From the NCBI RefSeq assembly GCF_023111095.1, contig NZ_JALGYW010000004.1, positions 124,001 through 188,000 on the forward strand: DNA of 64,000 bases, written 5' to 3'. Below, piece by piece: positions 36,329 to 45,363 of the stretch (its first letter is position 1; the number at the start of each line of letters is the position of its first letter). The translations under genes and the position numbers were made by a program. The stretch is from Maribellus sp. YY47. Lineage in GTDB: Bacteria; Bacteroidota; Bacteroidia; Bacteroidales; Prolixibacteraceae. The notes under the pieces are model-generated. The model was given only the letters and a program-made list of their open reading frames with translations, ran no database searches and was not told the origin of the DNA.

Positions 36329-36354
36329 CGGCCTGAATTTAGAACTGGTCGTTC

Positions 36355-37983
36355 ATGGCACATTTATTTCAACCCAAATTATTCAGTGTATTAAAAAAGG
36401 GATACACAAAACAACAGTTTACAAAGGATCTTTTTGCGGGGATCATAGTCGGAATTGTGGCGCTGCCACTGGCCATTGCTTTTGCCGTGGCTTCAGGAGT
36501 TTCGCCCGAGAAAGGACTGATAACGGCAGTCGTGGCCGGTTTAATTATATCGGCGCTTGGAGGGAGCCGGGTGCAAATTGGAGGCCCTACCGGCGCTTTT
36601 ATCGTGATTGTGCTTGGTATTTTGCAAACTTATGGTTTTGATGGTTTGCTTATTTCAACCATGATGGCGGGTGTTATTCTGATTTTGTTTGGTGTTTTTA
36701 AGCTGGGCTCGTTGTTGAAATTTATCCCGCATCCGTTGGTGGTTGGATTTACCAGCGGTATTGCCCTGGTGATTTTTTCTACGCAAATAAAAGATGCACT
36801 GGGCTTGCAGATCGAACAGCTTCCTTCTGCCTTTATTCCCAAGTGGGGCGCTTATTTTTCAGGATTGGGAAGCATGAACTACTGGGCAGTTGGTATTACC
36901 ATTGTCACCATTCTGATCACCGTATTTTTTAAGAAAGTAACGACAAAGATCCCCGGTTCGTTTGTGGCTATTTTAGTGATAACCGCGCTGGTACAGTTGC
37001 TGGATGTGCCGGTAACCACCATCGAAACGGTATTCGGATCGATACCCAATAAAATACAACTGGCGTTCCCGTCCATTGAGTTGAGTGAGCTGGGAGCTTA
37101 TTTGGCCCCCGCATTAACAATTGCTTTGCTGGGAGGTATCGAATCGTTGCTTTCGGCAGTTGTTGCCGATGGGATGATCGGTGGAAATCATCGTTCCAAT
37201 ACCGAATTAATTGCACAGGGTGTTGCCAATATCGTAACTCCGATATTTGGGGGGATTCCGGCAACCGGCGCTATTGCCCGTACCGCAACCAATGTTAAAA
37301 ACGGAGGACGTACACCCGTTGCCGGGATAGTGCATGCCGTTACTTTGCTGCTGATCATGTTGTTTGTGGGCAAATGGGCAAAACTGATTCCGATGTCGTG
37401 TCTGGCGGGGATTCTGATTGTGGTAGCTTATAATATGAGCGAATGGCGGTCGTTTGTTTCCATTCTGAAAGGATCGGGTTTTGACATTCTCGTATTGCTG
37501 GTTACTTTCCTTCTAACGGTTTTGGTCGATCTTACCTACGCCATTCAGATTGGGGTGGTACTGTCGTCGTTACTGTTTATGAAACGCATGGCCGATTCGG
37601 GCAAAAATGCTACGATGGAGGTCGACAGCGATGTGCTGGAAAATTATGCCAGCTTGCCGGAAGGGGTAGGGATCTACGAAATTAGCGGACCCTTCTTTTT
37701 TGCTTCGGCCAAACAATATTGTTCCATTCTGAAATCCATTGGTTCACGGTCGCGGGTACTTATTATCCGGATGAGGCATGTACCTTTTATCGATGCAACG
37801 GGAATTCATAACCTAAAAGCGGTGATCAGGGAATTAAAATACGGACATACAACGGTTATCCTTTCGGGAGTACGTCCGGAAGTTTTAAAGGAACTGGAAA
37901 AACATCAACTAACCGATTTGCTGGATGAAGGAATGATTCTTCCAAGTTTTGACCTTGCCATTTCAAAGGCACGGGAATTTTAG
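36355..37983 (+). CDS. SulP family inorganic anion transporter with STAS domain
   Basis: 542 residues. The N-terminus DLFAGIIVGIVALPLAIAFAVASGVSPEKGL is the conserved first helix pair of SulP/SLC26 proteins, followed by the GGSRVQIGGPTGAF motif and about 11 to 14 helices. A C-terminal STAS domain (about 430-542) includes IIRMRHVPFIDATGIHNL. It probably carries sulfate, bicarbonate or a dicarboxylate; the substrate is not readable. ATG 36355 is preferred over an upstream out-of-frame ATG. Single gene convergent to the FecA-like receptor. Confidence 0.9.
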   Translation: MAHLFQPKLFSVLKKGYTKQQFTKDLFAGIIVGIVALPLAIAFAVASGVSPEKGLITAVVAGLIISALGGSRVQIGGPTGAFIVIVLGILQTYGFDGLLISTMMAGVILILFGVFKLGSLLKFIPHPLVVGFTSGIALVIFSTQIKDALGLQIEQLPSAFIPKWGAYFSGLGSMNYWAVGITIVTILITVFFKKVTTKIPGSFVAILVITALVQLLDVPVTTIETVFGSIPNKIQLAFPSIELSELGAYLAPALTIALLGGIESLLSAVVADGMIGGNHRSNTELIAQGVANIVTPIFGGIPATGAIARTATNVKNGGRTPVAGIVHAVTLLLIMLFVGKWAKLIPMSCLAGILIVVAYNMSEWRSFVSILKGSGFDILVLLVTFLLTVLVDLTYAIQIGVVLSSLLFMKRMADSGKNATMEVDSDVLENYASLPEGVGIYEISGPFFFASAKQYCSILKSIGSRSRVLIIRMRHVPFIDATGIHNLKAVIRELKYGHTTVILSGVRPEVLKELEKHQLTDLLDEGMILPSFDLAISKAREF

Positions 37984-38049
37984 AGGATTAACCATCGAAG
38001 AGTAATTTTTGACGAGTAGTTTAGTTTTTTCGAAGGTTGTAAGCTCTTG

Positions 38050-40131
38050 TTAGTGCTGCTTCCCGAGTAAGCCAATCAACACTGTTACATAGTAATTTCG
38101 CGGATCTCCGGGATAATAATACCGGGGCGGCACACCGTTGAACGAAGGCGCGTTTACAGCGAGCATCGCAGCGTAGTGTTCATCAAAAATATTCTGAATT
38201 CCACCTTTGATTCCCAGTTTTAACCGGCCGGCATTTCCCTGGTATTTCAGTTCGAGACCGGCAACTCCAAAGGCTTTTGAAAAATCGGAATTGGCATCGT
38301 TTACCGCCATTTTGCCGGTGTATTGATGCCAGATATGAAGTGAAATGTTTTTCACCGGATTCAATTGCGCCGAAACCGACAGTAATTGTTTGGCTGTACC
38401 GGGCAGGAGTTTCCCGGAGTAGTTATTATTAAGGTCAACAAAATCGGTAAAATGATAATCGGCCAACGTGGCGCTTCCCCTTAAAATCAGCAAATTCTCT
38501 CCGTGCAGCGTAATGGCATTCCATGTAAATTCGGCTTCCACTCCCGGATGTACCGATTGCCCGGCATTTACACCAACATAGGCATCTTCTCCGGTACGCC
38601 GGGCCACCAGCAGGTTGTCGATGTAGATCCGGTAGTAACTGGCCGAAAGCAACAACCTGTTTTTAAACTGCGAACGAAATCCGATCTCAAAATTCCAACC
38701 CGTTTCAGGCTTGATTTCCGGGTTAACTTCGCCCTCGGGTAACAGCGTTTCCTGGAACGAAGGTGTCGAAAAACCATGACTGAAGTTTCCAAAAACTGAA
38801 AGCTCTTCGCGCAGCAGTACGTTAATGCCTAAGCGTGGCGATATAACCGGTTTGTAATTGCGTTTTCCCGATTGGTCGCCATTGTCTAAGAATTGATCCG
38901 TATAGTTAAAACGGGTGAGGTTACCGTTGATACCTGTGGAAATAAATACGCGGTTGTTGATACTCGATTCCAGCTGAACAAACAGGTTTTCGTACTGGCG
39001 TTTCTCATTGTTATCTGAAAGCAAGCCGTGGTTGTCGTTATTGTAGGTACTCCAGTTGAAATTCTCGCGAAACATTTCAAATCCGGTAGTAAGTACAAAC
39101 TTTGCATTTTCAACGGCCACAACTTTTTGCATTTCGGCCCGCCAACCCAGGTAATCCGACGATTCTTCCAACTTATTGAATGGCCTTAACTCGTCGAGGC
39201 TGCGAAAGCTGCCAAAAACACCTACCGAAATTTTTCCCTCGCGCTGGGTAAAACGGTTAAGCGAAACGCCAAACTGTGTTTTGGTGTATTCCTCGAAACC
39301 GGCTATGGCCGCCCAGTTGGCTGCGGCACTTTGAGGACTGTTGTTAAAGGTTTCCAAATCGAGCGAACTCGGAATATGGCCTTTCATTTTGGTGACCCGA
39401 ATCAGTGATTGTAAATGGGTTTTATCCGAGAATTTATACAACGAATTCAGAAAAATATTTCCTCGGTCGGTTTCGTTGTTGTCGCGGTAGCCGTTGCTGT
39501 TGAGCACAGATCCGAGCGCAAAAATATTTAGTTTGCCATCGTTTAGTCCTGCCGCCAAGGTATTTTTTGACGTACCAAAAGAAGCGGTGGTGTTGTTGTA
39601 CTGGACAAAGTCTTTACTTACGCTTTTGGGATGAAACAAAATGACTCCGGCCAAACCTGCACCATACAAACTCGACGAGGGGCCTTTAATGATTTCGATG
39701 CGTTGAATCGACAGGTTTTCAAGGTCTTCAAGGGTTGTTTCTCCATCGCCGGCAGTGAGCGGAATATCTCCAAAGTAGGCTTTTATTTTGTTGGTGCCGT
39801 AAGGTGTGCGCGACCCGATTCCTCGAATGGTCAGACGGTTGGTGTTTAACGTGCCATGATGCATCAGTATTCCGGGAATACGATTTAAGGCATCAACCGG
39901 GGTGAGCGCGTTGCCCGCTTCGAGTTGTGTGCCAAGGATCAGGTTTACCGGCGCCGGTGTATTAAAAACATTGTAGGGTGAACGAAAAGCAGTGATGGTT
40001 ATCTCTTCAATTTCATCGTTCAGAATGGTAGAGTCCTGTTCTGAAGTTAAATTCTGAGCTTGTGTAATACCCGGAGAAAAACTTAAATGAACAAAGCATA
40101 AAATACAGATGATATACAGAATAGATTTCAT
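38050..40131 (-). CDS. TonB-dependent receptor, FecA-like size
   Basis: 693 residues. Signal peptide to about 26, TonB box EEITITAFRS (about 41-50), plug (60-180: IPGILMHHGT, RLTIRGIGSRTPYG, IQRIEIIKGPSSSLYGAGLAGVI), then a barrel ending with an aromatic-rich strand (NYYVTVLIGLLG). Without a CarboxypepD_reg domain and at this length it resembles siderophore or iron-complex receptors rather than SusC. No iron-uptake genes are adjacent; the ligand is unknown. The DUF1801 gene 88 bp upstream on the same strand is sometimes called an iron chaperone, but a link is only suggestive. Confidence 0.87.
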   Translation of the reverse strand: MKSILYIICILCFVHLSFSPGITQAQNLTSEQDSTILNDEIEEITITAFRSPYNVFNTPAPVNLILGTQLEAGNALTPVDALNRIPGILMHHGTLNTNRLTIRGIGSRTPYGTNKIKAYFGDIPLTAGDGETTLEDLENLSIQRIEIIKGPSSSLYGAGLAGVILFHPKSVSKDFVQYNNTTASFGTSKNTLAAGLNDGKLNIFALGSVLNSNGYRDNNETDRGNIFLNSLYKFSDKTHLQSLIRVTKMKGHIPSSLDLETFNNSPQSAAANWAAIAGFEEYTKTQFGVSLNRFTQREGKISVGVFGSFRSLDELRPFNKLEESSDYLGWRAEMQKVVAVENAKFVLTTGFEMFRENFNWSTYNNDNHGLLSDNNEKRQYENLFVQLESSINNRVFISTGINGNLTRFNYTDQFLDNGDQSGKRNYKPVISPRLGINVLLREELSVFGNFSHGFSTPSFQETLLPEGEVNPEIKPETGWNFEIGFRSQFKNRLLLSASYYRIYIDNLLVARRTGEDAYVGVNAGQSVHPGVEAEFTWNAITLHGENLLILRGSATLADYHFTDFVDLNNNYSGKLLPGTAKQLLSVSAQLNPVKNISLHIWHQYTGKMAVNDANSDFSKAFGVAGLELKYQGNAGRLKLGIKGGIQNIFDEHYAAMLAVNAPSFNGVPPRYYYPGDPRNYYVTVLIGLLGKQH

Positions 40132-40219
40132 GGGTTGTAGGTTATTCGTTCCCTAATCAAATTTACAAAAAATGCTTTAAACGACCTTTTCTTTGGCGTT
40201 GATGAGTTTCTTTTTCACC

Positions 40220-40567
40220 TCATTGTTTTGCCTTGTTTTCCTCTGCTCTAAAGGCAACTATTCTTTTTATTAAATCGACAGGAAGCGGCTGATCGACCGG
40301 GAACTGAACAGAACCTTTTCCCTGTTTATAGACCGAGAGTTCCTTCGCAAATTCGGCGTGTCCGCTCGGTGTCGCATAAAAACCAATGTGTTTTGGATAC
40401 CCTGCAAAATAAACCAATGGCTTTTTGTTGAGTTGGTAGGCTGGCATTCCGTATGCAATGTTTTCAACGGCGTCAGGTGCTGTTTCTGTGATTACGGTTC
40501 GCATTTGTTTTAGTAACAACCGAATGTTTTCAGGAAATCCGTTAATGTAATGGTCTACTTCGTTCAT
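40220..40567 (-). CDS. DUF1801/YdhG-like protein
   Basis: 115 residues with the pattern of the DUF1801 family: VDHYINGFPENIRLLLKQMR at the start, then APDAVENIAYGMPAYQLNKKPLVYFAG and the C-terminal QFPVDQPLPVDLIKRIVAF. YdhG was once proposed as an iron chaperone (frataxin-like) but its role is not settled. Cytoplasmic, no signal peptide. Lies between the TonB receptor and ilvN on the same strand, separated from ilvN by a terminator. Confidence 0.82.
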   Translation of the reverse strand: MNEVDHYINGFPENIRLLLKQMRTVITETAPDAVENIAYGMPAYQLNKKPLVYFAGYPKHIGFYATPSGHAEFAKELSVYKQGKGSVQFPVDQPLPVDLIKRIVAFRAEENKAKQ

Positions 40568-40635
40568 AGATGTAAATTAAGAAAAACATCCGGAATAAAA
40601 TCGGAAATCGTCAGTATGCACTTATGGGGTGAAAA

Positions 40636-40661
40636 AAAGCCTGTCGCGAACAACAGGCTTT
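40636..40661 (-). terminator. Intrinsic terminator after ilvN
   Basis: A 9-bp stem AAAGCCTGT/ACAGGCTTT (40636-40644 with 40653-40661), followed on the minus strand by a T-run (40632-40638). It ends the ilvD-ilvB-ilvN transcript. Confidence 0.8.
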
Positions 40662-40669
40662 GTCTTTCT

Positions 40670-41212
40670 TTAATCCAAACTATCTAAAAAGGCATCTCTT
40701 TCTTTCAGAAACTCAGAGAGGCGTTCGATGGGGTCGCGGGTAATGGCCACCCTTCCGGAACGAATAAACTGCATGACATGAAATTTATTGAGTTCCTCGA
40801 ACAGCGCCTGTGTTTCCTCTTTGTGTCCTGTTCTTTCAATTACCACATAATCTTTGGTGATTTCCAGGATACGGGCACCGGCTTTACGAACAATCTTTTC
40901 GATGGCATCGCTCTCGTAGATCGGTTCGATCGGAACTTTATACAGGGCAATTTCCTGGTAGATCATTTCTTCGTTGGTATGGTAGAAGGCTTTTAGTACA
41001 TCGATCAGTTTCTCAAGCTGATTGACAACTTTTTGTGTTTGCGCTTCTGTTTCCTTGATAACGATAGTGAATTTGTAAATCCCTTTTATCGCCGATTCCG
41101 AAACAGTAAGGCTCTCGATGTTGATTTTTCTCCGGGTAAACACGATGGTAATACGGGTCAGCAAACCAATGTGGTTTTCGGAGTATACGGTTATGATGAA
41201 TTCTTTTTTCAT
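40670..41212 (-). CDS. ilvN: Acetolactate synthase small (regulatory) subunit
   Basis: 180 residues. The N-terminal ACT domain (FIITVYSENHIGLLTRITIVFTRRKINIESLTVS) binds valine for feedback inhibition; the C-terminal ACT-like part (IVRKAGARILEITKDYVVIERTG) activates the catalytic subunit. It acts with IlvB in the first step of valine, leucine and isoleucine synthesis. It follows ilvB by 132 bp; an octamer TACCTTTG on the minus strand (41233-41240) could give a secondary promoter. Last gene before the terminator; ilvC is not in the window. Confidence 0.92.
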   Translation of the reverse strand: MKKEFIITVYSENHIGLLTRITIVFTRRKINIESLTVSESAIKGIYKFTIVIKETEAQTQKVVNQLEKLIDVLKAFYHTNEEMIYQEIALYKVPIEPIYESDAIEKIVRKAGARILEITKDYVVIERTGHKEETQALFEELNKFHVMQFIRSGRVAITRDPIERLSEFLKERDAFLDSLD

Positions 41213-41344
41213 ACTATTAAATTATTTATTTTCAAAGGTATAGTATGGAACTCGCATTGTTTTTATTATCCTGTTGGTTATGAATATTCTTGATGCTCGT
41301 TTCATTTGTCTGTGTTTCTTGATTTTATACCACTTTGCACTTCA

Positions 41345-43042
41345 TTAGGGTTCTAGGATTACATCCGAAACCGAAGCTCCGGTGGGTACCATTGGAAATA
41401 CGTTGTCTTCTTTTTCAATCACTACTTCCAAAAGATACGGTCCGTCGTGATCCATCATTTTCTGGACACTGGATTCAAGATCCTCACGTTTGTCAACTTT
41501 ATGACCGTCGATTCCGAAACCTTTACCAATCATTATGAAATCGGGATTCTGAAGTTCGGTAAATGAATATCTTTTTTCGAAGAACAGTTGTTGCCACTGG
41601 CGCACCATTCCCAGGAAATTGTTGTTCAGCAAAATGATCTTAACGGGCAGTTTGTTTTGAGCAATGGTACCCAGTTCCTGGATGGTCATCTGGAAACCGC
41701 CATCGCCGATAACTGCAATCACTTTACGGTCGGGAGCACCAATTTGTGCACCCATACTGGCAGGCAAACAGAAACCCATCGTTCCCAAACCGCCAGAAGT
41801 TACGTTACTTCTTGAGTGTTTGAATTTAAAGTAACGCTGTGCAATCATTTGGTGCTGGCCTACATCGGTTACCAAAATCGCGTCGTGGTTCGATTTTTCT
41901 GAAGCAAGACGGATTACTTCTCCCATAGTAAGACCGGGTTTTACCGGATGAAGGTCGCGGTTGATTACTTTTTCCTGTTCAATTTCAGCGCATTTTTTGA
42001 ATTCGTTCAGCCAATCTTCGTGCTTGTTTTCCTTCGCGTTGTAAGTAAGCATCTTCAAGGCTTTTTTCGAGTCTCCCAGGACCTTTACATTTACTTTGAT
42101 GATTTTGTTGATTTCTGCAGGATCGATCTCGATGTGGATGATCTTGGCTTTCTTGGCATATTCACTCACTTTGCCGGTAACACGGTCGTCGAAACGCATT
42201 CCAACGGCAATAATCAGGTCGGCTTCGTTGGTGAGTACATTGGGGCCGTAATTTCCGTGCATTCCCAACATTCCCACATTCAGCGGATGATCGGTGGGAA
42301 GTGCAGACAGCCCCATAATGGTCCAGGCAGCAGGAATTCCCGTTTTCTCGATGAATTCTTTTAATTCCTGTTCTGCACGACCGATTATGATACCGTGTCC
42401 GAAAAGAATCAACGGTTTTTTTGCCGCATCGATCAAATCAACGGCTTCTTTTACTGCATGCGGATCAACCGGTGTTTCGGGTACATACGACCGTATTTTT
42501 GTACATTTTTTGTATTCAAAATCAAGCTCGCCAAACTGGGCATCTTTGGTTAGATCGATAAGTACCGGTCCGGGACGGCCAGTGTTAGCGATATAAAATG
42601 CCTGGGCGATGGCTTGCGGAATCTCATCCGGTGAAGTTACCTGGTAATTCCATTTGGTCACCGGAATTGACATGCCCAATATATCTGATTCCTGGAAAGC
42701 GTCGGTGCCTAGCAAAGGAGAAGCCACCTGTCCTGTAATACACACCAAAGGGGTTGAATCGATCATTGCATCAGCAATACCTGTCATGAGGTTGGTAGCG
42801 CCCGGACCTGAAGTAGCGAAACAGACGCCGGCTTTCCCGGTGACTCGTGCATATCCCTGTGCTCCATGGATTGCTCCCTGTTCGTGACGTGTTAAAATGT
42901 GATTCACCCGTTTGTCGTAATCATACAAGGCATCGTAAACGGGCATGATTGCACCACCGGGATACCCAAATATGGTATCTACCCCTTCTTCCAGTAACGA
43001 AAGAATCAGTGCTTCAGAACCGGTAACTCTTTTTGTTGTCAT
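41345..43042 (-). CDS. ilvB: Acetolactate synthase large (catalytic) subunit
   Basis: About 565 residues from ATG 43042; a TTG 12 codons earlier adds an unconserved leader. It condenses two pyruvates, or pyruvate and 2-oxobutyrate, with TPP and FAD. The catalytic Glu lies in RHEQGAIHGAQGYARVTGK, the TPP/Mg motif GDGGFQMTIQELGTIAQN ends in LLNNN, and FGYPGGAIMPVYDALYD marks the N-terminal domain. Second gene of the ilvD-ilvB-ilvN operon, 105 bp after ilvD, under the attenuator upstream of ilvD. Confidence 0.94.
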   Translation of the reverse strand: MTTKRVTGSEALILSLLEEGVDTIFGYPGGAIMPVYDALYDYDKRVNHILTRHEQGAIHGAQGYARVTGKAGVCFATSGPGATNLMTGIADAMIDSTPLVCITGQVASPLLGTDAFQESDILGMSIPVTKWNYQVTSPDEIPQAIAQAFYIANTGRPGPVLIDLTKDAQFGELDFEYKKCTKIRSYVPETPVDPHAVKEAVDLIDAAKKPLILFGHGIIIGRAEQELKEFIEKTGIPAAWTIMGLSALPTDHPLNVGMLGMHGNYGPNVLTNEADLIIAVGMRFDDRVTGKVSEYAKKAKIIHIEIDPAEINKIIKVNVKVLGDSKKALKMLTYNAKENKHEDWLNEFKKCAEIEQEKVINRDLHPVKPGLTMGEVIRLASEKSNHDAILVTDVGQHQMIAQRYFKFKHSRSNVTSGGLGTMGFCLPASMGAQIGAPDRKVIAVIGDGGFQMTIQELGTIAQNKLPVKIILLNNNFLGMVRQWQQLFFEKRYSFTELQNPDFIMIGKGFGIDGHKVDKREDLESSVQKMMDHDGPYLLEVVIEKEDNVFPMVPTGASVSDVILEP

Positions 43043-43147
43043 ACTTTTTACTTTTAGCGATGGCTGCTCTTTAGGCAACCTATTTCGATATATATAGTTT
43101 AATTATTTGGTAGATAAAGTTTAGTTACTTTCTCTTTTGTTTGTTTT

Positions 43148-44977
43148 TTAGTCGATTAGGCGAATGGCGCCCAGGTCGGCAGAAGAAACAAAACTTGCAT
43201 AAGCTTTCAGCGCTTTTGAAACGTTGCGTTCTCTTTCTCCCGGTTTCCAGGCATCTTTCCCTTTTGCATCTTCTTCTTTTCGGCGTTCTGCCAGTTCTTC
43301 CTCTGAAATCAGAAGATTGATGGAACGTTTGGTAATGTCAATTTCAATGTCATCGTTGTCGCGAATAAGTCCGATAGCTCCACCACCTGCTGCTTCAGGT
43401 GACACGTGACCGATCGACAATCCCGAAGTCCCTCCTGAGAAACGTCCGTCGGTGATTAGTGCACAATATTTATCGAGCTGCATCGATTTCAGGTACGAAG
43501 TGGGGTAGAGCATTTCCTGCATTCCCGGGCCACCTTTGGGGCCTTCATAACGAATTACAATAACATCTCCTTTCTGAACGGCAGCTCCCAGAATTCCGTT
43601 AACCGCATCTTCCTGCGAGTTGAAAACCCGCGCCTTTCCTTTAAACTGAAAGATCGAAGAATCTACGCCTGCTGTTTTTACGATACATCCTTTTTCAGCA
43701 ATGTTGCCAAATAGAACAGCCAATCCGCCATCTTTGTTGTAGGCGTGCTCAATATCGCGGATACAACCTTTTTCGCGATCGTCATCCAGCGCTTTAAATG
43801 TACTTTCCTGCGATCCCATTACCAGGTTTCTTCCTCCACCCGGTGCCGATTTAAATCTTCTGGAAGCGTCTTCGGTTACGGTTTCACGTTTAATATCGTA
43901 TTCCGAAATGGCTTCGGCCAAAGTTTTTCCGTCAACGCGGTTAACATTGGTTTCCAACAAACCGCCACGCTCGAGTTCACCCATGATGGAAAGAATACCT
44001 CCGGCACGGTTTACATCCTGAATATGATAGTGCGAGTTGGGCGCTACCTTGCACAAGTTGGGTGTTTGCCGCGAAAGCCGGTCGATGTCCGACATAGTGA
44101 AATCAACACCGGCTTCGTGCGCAATAGCCAAAAGGTGAAGAACGGTATTCGTAGAACCTCCCATGGCTATGTCCAGTTTCATGGCATTCAAAAATGCTGC
44201 ACGGGTTGCAATGTTTTTGGGAAGAACTTTGTCGTTTCCTTCGTAATAATAAGTTTTGGTGGCTGCAATTATTTTTTCAACGGCTTCTTCAAACAGACGT
44301 TTACGATTGGCATGCGTGGCAACAATGGTTCCGTTACCGGGTAGCGCCAACCCAATTGCTTCGGCCAAACAGTTCATCGAGTTTGCCGTGAACATTCCGG
44401 AGCAGGATCCGCAGGTAGGGCAAGCATTCTCTTCCACTTTCGCCAGGTACTCATCGGTGATTTTGGAGTCAGCGGCCATAACCATGGCATCAACCAGGTC
44501 GAGGTGGCGGTCATCCACTTCGCCGGCTTCCATTGGCCCGCCGGAAACAAAAACTGCGGGAATGTTCAACCGCATGGCCGCCATCAGCATTCCGGGAGTG
44601 ATTTTGTCACAGTTCGAAATGCAAACCATGGCATCCACCTTGTGCGCATTGCACATGTATTCCACGCTGTCGGCAATTACATCGCGCGAGGGGAGGGAAT
44701 ACAACATGCCGTCGTGGCCCATGGCAATTCCGTCGTCGATGGCAATGGTATTAAATTCGGCAGCAAAATAGCCTTGCTCTTCAATTAAACCTTTAATGTG
44801 TTGGCCTATATTGTGCAGGTGTGCGTGACCGGGCACAAACTGAGTAAATGAGTTAACCACGGCAATCAGCGGTTTTCCGAAATGCTCTTCTTTCATTCCA
44901 TTGGCTCGCCAAAGGCTTCTTGCTCCTGCCATTCTTCGTCCCTGAGTAGTGGTATTACTTCTTAACGGAATTTGCAT
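43148..44977 (-). CDS. ilvD: Dihydroxy-acid dehydratase
   Basis: 609 residues. Iron-sulfur cysteines are in [12 protein letters not shown] (C123) and [15 protein letters not shown] (C186-C192); [16 protein letters not shown] is the conserved substrate region near the C-terminus. It dehydrates 2,3-dihydroxy-isovalerate and its methylvalerate homologue in valine and isoleucine synthesis. First structural gene of the operon, beginning 33 bp after the attenuator terminator. Expression is therefore expected to respond to branched-chain aminoacyl-tRNA supply. Confidence 0.95.
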   Translation of the reverse strand: MQIPLRSNTTTQGRRMAGARSLWRANGMKEEHFGKPLIAVVNSFTQFVPGHAHLHNIGQHIKGLIEEQGYFAAEFNTIAIDDGIAMGHDGMLYSLPSRDVIADSVEYMCNAHKVDAMVCISNCDKITPGMLMAAMRLNIPAVFVSGGPMEAGEVDDRHLDLVDAMVMAADSKITDEYLAKVEENACPTCGSCSGMFTANSMNCLAEAIGLALPGNGTIVATHANRKRLFEEAVEKIIAATKTYYYEGNDKVLPKNIATRAAFLNAMKLDIAMGGSTNTVLHLLAIAHEAGVDFTMSDIDRLSRQTPNLCKVAPNSHYHIQDVNRAGGILSIMGELERGGLLETNVNRVDGKTLAEAISEYDIKRETVTEDASRRFKSAPGGGRNLVMGSQESTFKALDDDREKGCIRDIEHAYNKDGGLAVLFGNIAEKGCIVKTAGVDSSIFQFKGKARVFNSQEDAVNGILGAAVQKGDVIVIRYEGPKGGPGMQEMLYPTSYLKSMQLDKYCALITDGRFSGGTSGLSIGHVSPEAAGGGAIGLIRDNDDIEIDITKRSINLLISEEELAERRKEEDAKGKDAWKPGERERNVSKALKAYASFVSSADLGAIRLID

Positions 44978-45010
44978 ACTTATTTGTCTTTATTCTGTCT
45001 GTTAAACAAT

Positions 45011-45042
45011 AAAAAAGCCTTTCCCGGTTCTGAGAAAGGCTT
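45011..45042 (-). terminator. Attenuator terminator in the ilv leader
   Basis: On the minus strand a 9-bp stem AAGCCTTTC/GAAAGGCTT (45034-45042 with 45015-45023) with a 10-nt loop runs into six T (45011-45016). It lies between the leader peptide and ilvD, so termination here prevents expression of the operon. Confidence 0.88.
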
Positions 45043-45086
45043 GTAAATATCTTTTAAACTATCACACAATCTAGCCCCTCTCAGAA
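45028..45086 (-). promoter_or_regulatory. Antiterminator pairing of the ilv attenuator
   Basis: The minus-strand segment covering the last leader codons and stop (45086-45073) can pair over 14 consecutive bases, two of them G-U, with 45041-45028, which includes the 5' arm and part of the loop of the terminator. The two structures exclude each other. If a ribosome stalls at branched-chain codons before this segment, antitermination is expected; if it reaches the stop it covers the segment and the terminator forms. Confidence 0.8.
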
Positions 45087-45136
45087 ATTCCAAGAATGAG
45101 TACGAGGACGACTAGAATGTTAATAGTTAAACGCAT
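45071..45136 (-). CDS. Leader peptide of the ilv operon, rich in Leu, Ile and Val
   Basis: A 21-codon frame from ATG 45136-45134 to TAG 45073-45071, too short for ordinary gene finding. The peptide begins MRLTINILVVLVLILGIS. Twelve of 21 residues are branched-chain, nine of them consecutive (7-15), and the Leu codons include CTA and CTC. It has no role as a protein; its translation rate senses charged tRNA for Leu, Val and Ile. The gap between its start and the promoter is short, as expected for an attenuator. No clear Shine-Dalgarno is seen. Confidence 0.85.
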   Translation of the reverse strand: MRLTINILVVLVLILGISERG

Positions 45137-45157
45137 ATCGCTATTTTTATGATGTAG

Positions 45158-45187
45158 CAAATGTAAAAATTAAAATTAATATCCAAA
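45158..45187 (-). promoter_or_regulatory. Promoter of the ilv leader/operon
   Basis: On the minus strand TTTG (45187-45184) and TACATTTG (45165-45158) fit the -33 and -7 elements of the Bacteroidota primary sigma factor, 18 nt apart. Transcription would start near 45152, about 15 nt before the leader ATG. Confidence 0.65.
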
Positions 45188-45363
45188 ATGATTTGAAATT
45201 AAAATCTCCAAAATTAAACGAATTTTAAAGATATGAGGAGATTTACTTTTGGATTGTAATTAATTTGACTCTAAATCTGATGAATATTCTCTTTGGTTTA
45301 AATCCGGTATTTGATTGATTTTATTAATTTCAACCTTTGCATTAAACGCCACAAGAACTAATC

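Noticed and set aside
40220-40567. Iron chaperone label for the DUF1801 protein next to a FecA-like receptor
   Set aside because: The YdhG iron role is not well established and there is no other iron gene in the neighbourhood.
43745-44344. Plus-strand frame of 199 codons opposite ilvD
   Set aside because: It lies entirely within ilvD, which is fully conserved; the translated sequence shows no domain.
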